In this document: positions 57,744 to 64,000 of the stretch, in pieces
Position numbering within the stretch: the first letter of the stretch is position 1
How the letters are laid out: each line of letters begins with the position of its first letter
Assembly: GCF_036884655.1 (NCBI RefSeq)
Contig: NC_088342.1
Coordinates: 34,833,501 to 34,897,500, forward strand
DNA length: 64,000 nt
Direction of reading: 5' to 3'
Source of the DNA: Musa acuminata AAA Group
Taxonomy: Eukaryota; Streptophyta; Magnoliopsida; Zingiberales; Musaceae
Translations under genes and position numbers: made by a program
The notes under the pieces: generated by a model
Seen by the model: only the letters and a program-made list of their open reading frames with translations
What the model was told of the DNA's origin: nothing
Database searches by the model: none

Positions 57744-58450
57744 TGTTAGGATCCAAAGCGGCACTAAGAGGGGGGGTGAATTAGTGCAGCGAAAAACTTT
57801 TCGATTCTCATATAAAATATTTTGTACATTCAAAGGAAATCGATTCGGAAAGATAATAACTTTAAAATGTAAGAGAGCATAAGTGTAGTGAAAGCAAGAT
57901 GAGGAGAAGTACTTTGCTATGAAATGATTTGGAGTTAAAGAAAATTGCTCAAAACAAAATGCAAACCTCTTTATAGGTGAAGATCGAACACCTAAAGGCC
58001 TTCTTTTAATAGGTGAAGATCGAACACCTCTTTATAGCACTTTCTCATTTTTCCCAGGTTTAGGAGATGAACCCTTACAAGTCTCACTCCTCTTTCTTGG
58101 ATGGTTACAAGGCTAAGAGATGAAGGAGGAGAACTCTAACTTTACAACACTTTAAGACTCAAGAACTCAAGATTATGTCAATAGGTTTTGTGCCCTTTCA
58201 TGCAGGAAAGGGTGGGGTTTTTATAGGCCCCAATGGCTTCAAAAATGGAGCCAAAAATTGTCTAATCTTATATTTCTGGGGTCCTGGCGGTACCACTGTC
58301 ATTATTGGGCAGTACTACCGCTTGACACCTGACACTAGGCAGTATTATCGTTCAGTCTGGGTGGTACCATCGCCTGATAGAGCTCAGAGACTAAGCTCTA
58401 GCGGTACCACCGCCTAACAGGGGCGGTACCACCGCTGGCAAGCTATTTTG
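57744..58450 (-). repeat. Element G 5' LTR, truncated
   Basis: It starts TGTTAGGATCC with a 7-G run (57770-57776) and a reversed TATA region (TTTTTATA near 58218-58225). It reaches the palindrome cluster (58280-58440), then stops where plus-strand LTR H begins. A word 'GGTGAAGATCGAACACCT' occurs twice (about 57977 and 58012), a small local duplication. Confidence 0.8.
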
Positions 58451-59985
58451 TTGGGAGTTCGAGAGTTCGTTGGAAGTTCGGATGTTCGTTGGAAGTTCTG
58501 CCAGAACCAACCGAGAAGTCCAGGAGCTTGCTAAAGAAGCTCGTCAGAACTCATCAAGAAGATCATCGTGAAGTCCAAGAGCTTGCTGGGAGTCCACTGG
58601 AACATTACCGAGAGATCGTCAAAAGTTCGCCGGAAGATCGCCGGAAGTTTGTTGGAAGAAACCTAGACTTACGGACTTATTTAGCTTAGTAAATGTCTTA
58701 AATTTTGTATTTAGCACATAATTAAGATTGGAATTGGGCCAACCCAATTAGGAGATAATTGGGTCAAAGTTTGGGCTGTGTTGGGCAAGAGAAAGGCTCA
58801 AACAGTGACCAAACAAGTGAAACCGTCGTGGCACAGTCTTCGAGATTGTGTCAAGCGATAGTACAATCTAGACACAATCTTCTAGGCAGTGGTACCACCA
58901 AACTGGGCGGTGTTACTGCCTAGTGTCAAGCTGCAGGCGGTGGTACTGCCTAGTGCAGGCAGTGGTACCGCTCGTACCATAAAATTTCAAGAATTTAAAT
59001 TTTAGCTTCAAGTTTTGATGTCATTTGAGGTCTATAAATACCCCAACTATTCCTGCATGAAGTAGTAAAAAAAGTGAACAAAAATTCTATGTTTATAGGG
59101 TTGAAAACCCTTGTAAAGTATAGAGTCCCTCCTCCTAAAATTTAGAGACCATTCTAAGTGAGAGTGTGAGAGAAGCTTTATAAAAAGGGGGTGTAAAGGT
59201 TCTCTCCTAACCCTGCAAAAGGAGAATAGAGTTGTAAGAAGGAGATTAATCTTTATCTATTAAAGAAAGATCCTTAGTGGATACCGATGGCTTCGACGGA
59301 AGAGGAATCGGTGGAGTGGATCTAGGTCACGACGATCGAACCACTATAACTCGGGTTGCATTTACTTCTTGCAATTTACATTTACTGCAAATTGCCCTTC
59401 TTTACTCGCACTACTCAATTTCCTTAATCTTCTCTTTGCACTCTTACAAAAGCTTTCAAGTTTAATTTCTTTCCGAAATAGATTTAATCGAAACAAATAT
59501 TTTTCGGAATCAATACTTTTCTTCGCTGCACTAATTCACCCCCTTTCTTAGTGCCGACTCGTTCCTAATAATTGGTATCAGAGCCATATTCATTTCTTAT
59601 TTGGTTTAACACTCAAGAGAAATGACTCTTTTCGGCTTTCAAGAGGGTCACTCTCTTATTCATTCTCCCATGTTCAATGGGACGGACTACATATATTAGA
59701 AAACTCAAATGAGAGTTTTCTTGCTTTCCTTATATTTGAATTTATGGAACATTATCAAAAGTGGTTTTCAAAAGTCTTCTACTTTAATGAAAGAATAGAA
59801 TGAGTTAGAGAAGAAAACTTGTTCCTTAAATGCTAGAGCTATGAACGCTCTATTTTGCGCTTTGGATAAAACTGAGTTTAATCGGGTATTCTACTTGCAA
59901 AATGACTTTCGATATATGACACACTCTCGAAATCACACATGAACGCACAAATAAAGTAAAAGATTCGAAGATCAATTTTTTAATA
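58451..59985 (+). mobile_element. Element H: truncated LTR and gag start, family of A
   Basis: The LTR piece (58451-59570) begins inside the short-repeat region. It has palindromes at 58885-58980, TATAAATA at 59033-59040 and the end CCTAATA, mutated from CCTAACA. The primer site TTGGTATCAGAGCC is at 59572-59585. Gag starts at ATG 59623 with 'GFQEGHSL', which matches A and C rather than B, F and G. It breaks down by stops and a frameshift and ends near 59985. Confidence 0.8.
59623..59985 (+). pseudogene. Element H gag N-terminal remnant
   Basis: The remnant opens with 'MTLFGFQEGHSL' and 'FNGTDY', with a stop where Tyr-Trp-Lys should be (near 59698). 'NALFCALDKTEF' follows at about 59850. A frameshift near 59890 ends the readable part. 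The start and early residues place it with elements A and C. Confidence 0.75.
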
Positions 59986-60449
59986 TGAATTTAAAAAAAA
60001 TCTAAAGTTAGAAACTTTTTTCAAGAATCCTCTCCATATTTATTTTATAGGAAGAAAAATTCAAATAAAAATTTAAAAATTATCTAATTTTTATTAGGAA
60101 ATAGAAGATTAAAAAATAATATAGCCATTGTCCTTTGCACGATTGAAGCGAGATTGTATGACGATCTTGACCCTTCTTTTTATTCATTATGATAATATTA
60201 ACAATAGAAAAATTCATTTCATGTCGTATTTGAAAGGGCAAAATAGATCCTCGATTAAGTCAACTCGCACATCGGACCTTTGCTTCCCCTCAGCCCCATT
60301 CGTGGAAAGAATTCAAACCCCCTCCTCTCTCCCCATTCTTCTCTCCTCTCGGAACCCCGCGCTTCCCACCCGCCCTCCTCCGCCGCCCCGCTCCGCCTCA
60401 CCGTAACCCTCCTCCGCTGCTTTCGTCGCCGTTCTTTGGTTTTCTTTTG
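59986..60449 (+). promoter_or_regulatory. Putative promoter and leader of the ORTHRUS/VIM gene
   Basis: 59986-60250 is AT-rich and shows no clear TATA box. From about 60290 the sequence turns CT-rich (CCCCCTCCTCTCTCCCC, 60319-60335), typical of a plant 5' leader, ending at the ATG at 60450. Element H stops at the upstream border of this region. Confidence 0.5.
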
Positions 60450-60935
60450 ATGGCTCCGGACCTCCCCTGCGACGGAGACGGCGTCTGCATGGTTTGTCGC
60501 GCGCCGCCGCCAGAGGCCGAGGTGGTGAACTGCCACACGTGTACGACGCCATGGCACGCGGGCTGCCTCTCCAAGCCGCCGGAGACGCTCGCGGCAGTCG
60601 CGGACTGGCAGTGCCCGGACTGCTCGCCGCTTGACGATGGCGGCGCTGCTTTGCCCGCTGCCGCCGTTTACGCATCTGGCGAGAAGTCTGACCTGATCTC
60701 CGCCGTCTGGGCGATCGAGGCGGACGCCTCGTTGACTGAGCGGGAGAAAGCCAAGCGGCGGCAGGCTCTTGTGAGCGGTAAGAAGGTTGTGGAGGAGGAG
60801 GAAGAAGAAGAAGAAGAAGAGGAAGGGGGGAAGAAGAAGAGGAAGAAAGCTGAGGGTGGAGATGATGTTCTTGATTTGCTCGATGAGAAGTTCAACTGCT
60901 CTTTTTGCTTGCAGTTGCCGGAGCGGCCGGTCACC
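60450..60935 (+). CDS. ORTHRUS/VIM-type E3 ubiquitin ligase, exon 1 only (PHD finger)
   Basis: The exon encodes 162 residues from ATG 60450 to the donor site ACC|GTGAGT at 60936. 'LPCDGDGVCMVC' is the family's opening. A C4HC3 PHD finger has Cys13, Cys16, Cys28, Cys31, His36, Cys39, Cys55 and Cys58. Then comes the 'AIEADASLTEREKAKRR' helix of the family, an acidic run of about 11 Glu (residues 113-123) with Lys/Arg, and 'FNCSFCLQLPERPVT', the start of the first RING finger, where the family has an intron. Full proteins of this group carry PHD, RING, SRA and RING domains, bind methylated CG DNA through SRA, and help maintain CG methylation in the nucleus. The rest of the gene lies beyond 64000. 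The exact paralogue cannot be told from exon 1. Confidence 0.93.
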
Positions 60936-63900
60936 GTGAGTGATTACTCTTTGTTGCTTCTTGTACTTGTCTCGACAAGTTCATTTGGTTTCTGTAGAAA
61001 CTGACAGTCACATTTTGATCCATAAAGTCATTAGAGAGTCATACGTCAAATGGTATCGATTCATCTCCTCTTTAGTTCCTCTATGCGGTTTTCCAACTCC
61101 CCCGACGTTAATTTCTGCTGAGTTCATATCGAGATCTGGATGCATGTGGAGTTCATATGATCCACATGATGGTAGCTCTTGTTGATCTTTAGTTTCTTCT
61201 GCATTTCTTTCGTTCTCAGGGCTCCCAAAATATTCATCTCCTCAAAATATCCTCCGTTTTCTCACTTTGGCAAAGACCTGGATCCTTGTTCTTGTTAACT
61301 TTCCGAATCTATCTTTCTGTCTTGTGAATCTTTATCCATGCACAGTGGTGAAGCATGGGCTGAGAGACTGATCTGGGTAACATTCTTGGATGTCTTTGGT
61401 TTCCCTGCTTTATAGTTTCTACATGGTTTACCATTTTAGTAGATGTTTTGGTGCTTTCATGCCTTTTCTTCCTGTTATTTTGTCTTTAATCCAAAGTAAT
61501 TAATGAAGTCTAACTGAAAGAGTGGAGTGACGGAGATGGCAGAGTGGTATCTGTTATTTTCTGCATGTGCCATCTTTATCTGAAAACTTGAAGGCAGCGT
61601 CACAAAGTTCTGCTGAGTTTCCAATTTATTTGACATTCGGCATACACGTTATAAATGATTTACTTCAAGAGTTTGGTTGGCTGATTTACTTCTCTAGTAA
61701 CTTGTTTGAAAGCTTCAGCTCATATCAAACTTATTTGCACATCATATTCTTTACACTTCACCGAACAGCTTCATAACTTAAAAACATTATTGTTTAAAAT
61801 CTTTTGTGGATTTTCTTTTACCAGGCCTTCTTTCTCTTGTAAAATTTGTGGAAATTAGTTTCCTCTCACAACTTTAATTTCTATTTTCTCTACCATATTG
61901 TTTACCACTTGTCTTCTTTTCCTTTTACTTGTGAACAATGGAGAAGTCATGGATGATTTACATAAGAGCTTGGTCAGCCTTATTCACTTCTCTCTACCAA
62001 CTTGTTTGAAAGCTTCAGCTCATATCAAACTTATTTGATTACTTATAGATTTTTCTTCACATAAATTTAAAAATCTTTTAGGGAATATCTTTTACCTTGC
62101 ATTCTTTCCATTGTAGTGGAAATTTATTTCCTCATCTCTAATTTCTACTTTTCCTACCATGTCATTTACCACTTTTGTTCCTTTCCTTTTGCTCATGAAC
62201 AATGCAAATTTGTACTGATAGCACAATCTCTCCTTTCAGTTCAGATGGTAGTATTGAAGGAAGAAGTTTTAGACACCGTGACGAGTATATTATTTTTGCT
62301 TGTATTAGCAACTATCATTTCCTGTTTTGTTAAATGAAACTGTAGTTTGCTACATTTTTTTACTTTCATTTTTTGTTAGAATATATTGTTTGACAACAGC
62401 ATACGCTATAAAATTATGAGGTTAATATGTGATGGTTGCATATTTCGAGAAGGATCAAGCTGTAGAAAATATTTATGTCTATTGCCTTTCTGGTCTGTTC
62501 CAGGTCTATATTAGTCCATATTGCTTCCTTACCAAAATGGCTGCAGAATATAGCATATGTTTTTATTATTGTCATTATTTTTGTTAAAATAATTGAGTGT
62601 TTTAAGCTTTATTAGTGAACTGGTCCATGATTAAATAGACTAGGTTAAACTTCACATCTTTAGAAGCTGCCTTTTTTGTAGCCTTCATTGCTGGGCTGAG
62701 GTCACAATTAGCCAGCATGTATACAGTTGTCTCAGAGGTAGGTTGTCGGTGCTTTGTAGATGTGCAGACTGGTGAGTAAATTTTCTCCTTGATTTTTCCC
62801 TCAATTTTCTTCGCCACTTGTTGTTGGGACACTTGGGACAACAGGGTGGTGTGTTGGGTTGTGTTGGCTTAACTGAACTCCCTTTTTTGCATGTTGATTG
62901 ACGCAAGGCATGCTATTAGTGTACCAAGAATTGGTTAAAAGCTCAATATGACCTAGTCTGCTTTCTGAAACTTGATTTTAGATTTATTTTTTTCCTCAAA
63001 ATTAAGTATCTTATCAGTTGGTTGTAATTCTTGTAATTAAAATGAAATAACTAATAATTTTGTGGGTTTTATGAAGTTGTGTTGGCAGTAAAAATTAAGC
63101 CTCAATGCTAGATATTCAAGAATATAGCTTGGATATAGGAATCAAAGAAATAAAGTGGAACTTGCAAATTACATCTGTGCTTGGACTAAGGTTGAAAATA
63201 TTGAACAAGTTGAAACATAAGTTGCTAAAACAAAGAATTGACTTTATGTAGAAAACTGTCATAAAATTGATCAAAAGAGAAGGTAATAAGAAATGCCATG
63301 TGCTCTTGTGCCAATTTGAACTGTCTCTCACATAGTTCTTGAAGGCTCCATTCCTCTGTTTCATGCTTCACGTGCAAGATGAGAACACATTGCTTTCATT
63401 TTTAAGAAGCATCTAACAAAATCTTTCATCAAGTGATGTACTAGGATGCAACTCTAGTTTTCCCTTTTCCGTTTCTGCTTTTGTTTTGAGTTTGTTCGTT
63501 CTTTGTTATGCTTTTGAACTGCAGTTTTAATGGCTTTTAACAAACTAGACACAATTCACTAGATTAAGGTTGTGGTACAAATTCTAGAATTATATTCTTT
63601 GTTTTCTTCACATTATTTATATGGTATGTCATCAATGTTTTCATATTCTTTTTGGTAGAAGTTTATTTCCAATGGTGAACTGGTTTGTTATTTCTTTTTC
63701 TCTTTCGTGCACATAATCTACATTGAATATGTTACATACTTACTATTTCTATCCCCAATAGCCCAACTGTGAATAAGGATGAATACTGTTATAGTATTCT
63801 TCTATAGCAAGGAATATGGGGTTTGCAATGATGATTTTAAAAATTGATCTTGGAGACGCACTGGATGTTTCTTATTATGGCACCACCACAAGAAAACACA

Positions 63901-64000
63901 ACTGCAACAACTGACAACATTATTCAGCAGTAAGTTGTCATTTGTGATACATGGGTTTTATCAATATTTGAAAAGAGGCACAAGGCTTTCATTTTATTAT
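60936..64000 (+). other. First intron of the ORTHRUS/VIM gene, running off the window
   Basis: No sequence encoding the expected next residues (KPCGHN of the RING finger) was found up to 64000, so the intron is at least 3065 bp. It is T-rich, with no retroelement domain or gene recognised. A word set around 61840-61900 and 61600-61690 recurs partly at 61990-62200 (for example 'CTTGTTTGAAAGCTTCAGCTCATATC', core at 61704 and 62000), a local duplication of about 0.3 kb. Confidence 0.8.

Larger units (their letters stand above)
52149..58450 (-). mobile_element. Element G: Sirevirus-like copia, minus strand, integrase deleted, 3' LTR missing
   Basis: The 5' LTR (57744 to about 58450) is truncated at its far end. 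The interior is nearly complete: primer site at 57730-57742, gag 56222-57729, protease and pre-integrase 55412-56110, part of integrase, RT and RNase H down to about 53280, then non-coding DNA and a polypurine tract at about 52156-52172. Only the last few bases of the 3' LTR (TTCAACA, 52149-52155) may remain. All frames contain stops. Confidence 0.8.

Noticed and set aside
60255..60934. Minus-strand Arg/Ala- and Ser-rich frames
   Set aside because: They are shadows of the high-GC ORTHRUS/VIM exon; the Ser run is the antisense of the Glu run.
62602..62906. Minus-strand frames in the ORTHRUS/VIM intron
   Set aside because: They are short and overlapping, with no recognised motif, in an intronic T-rich region.
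1..64000. tRNA, rRNA or other structural RNA genes
   Set aside because: I saw no cloverleaf-type or rRNA-like sequence. The only tRNA-related signals are the retroelement primer-binding sites.

Overview
This window is nuclear DNA of a flowering plant, very probably a monocot. The banana family is my best guess, from the dominance of SIRE/Maximus-like Ty1/copia elements and the style of the two host genes; this is inference. There is no bacterial gene organisation. The window holds one complete host gene, the first exon of a second, and layers of nested LTR retrotransposons that fill most of the rest.

Left block, 1-28670, is a nest. A very old minus-strand element (R0, 1-9602) was split by element A (3267-8587, plus strand, TSD TCTAG on both sides). 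A decayed plus-strand LTR follows (9603-10495). Next is an old minus-strand copia of another lineage (R1, 10500-12873), whose gag resumes at 28499-28660. R1 was split by element B (12874-28493, plus strand, Sirevirus-like, TSD TGTTC on both sides, gag and pol recognisable but full of stops). B was in turn split 12 bp before the end of its 3' LTR by element C (21263-28476, minus strand). A and C are gag-only, have no pol, and their Gag lacks the CCHC knuckle. They look like one non-autonomous family that could be mobilised by relatives of B, F and G.

Central host gene, 29575-40466: a complete ARP2 (actin-related protein 2) gene in 15 exons. The exons join in frame to 389 codons plus stop, the usual plant length. 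Two of its introns carry dispersed repeats rich in GGTAC and pyrimidine tracts.

Right block, 40467-59985: intergenic DNA with an (AT)21(CT)11 microsatellite, a decayed minus-strand copia (41950-45683), a truncated LTR (E), an unassigned LTR-like relic, and a rearranged cluster. The cluster consists of F (plus strand, 5' LTR, gag and protease), an inverted pol fragment, LTR and gag scraps, G (minus strand, nearly complete inside but with a deleted integrase), and H (plus strand, truncated LTR and gag).

Right edge, 60450-64000: exon 1 of an ORTHRUS/VIM-type E3 ubiquitin ligase (PHD finger, acidic stretch, start of RING), then an intron that runs off the window. Its start codon lies about 465 bp downstream of the end of H.

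I found no evidence of a new gene system. The most interesting material is the non-autonomous gag-only family, its short-repeat arrays, the foldback-like F/G arrangement, and the tandemly amplified gag segment in R1.
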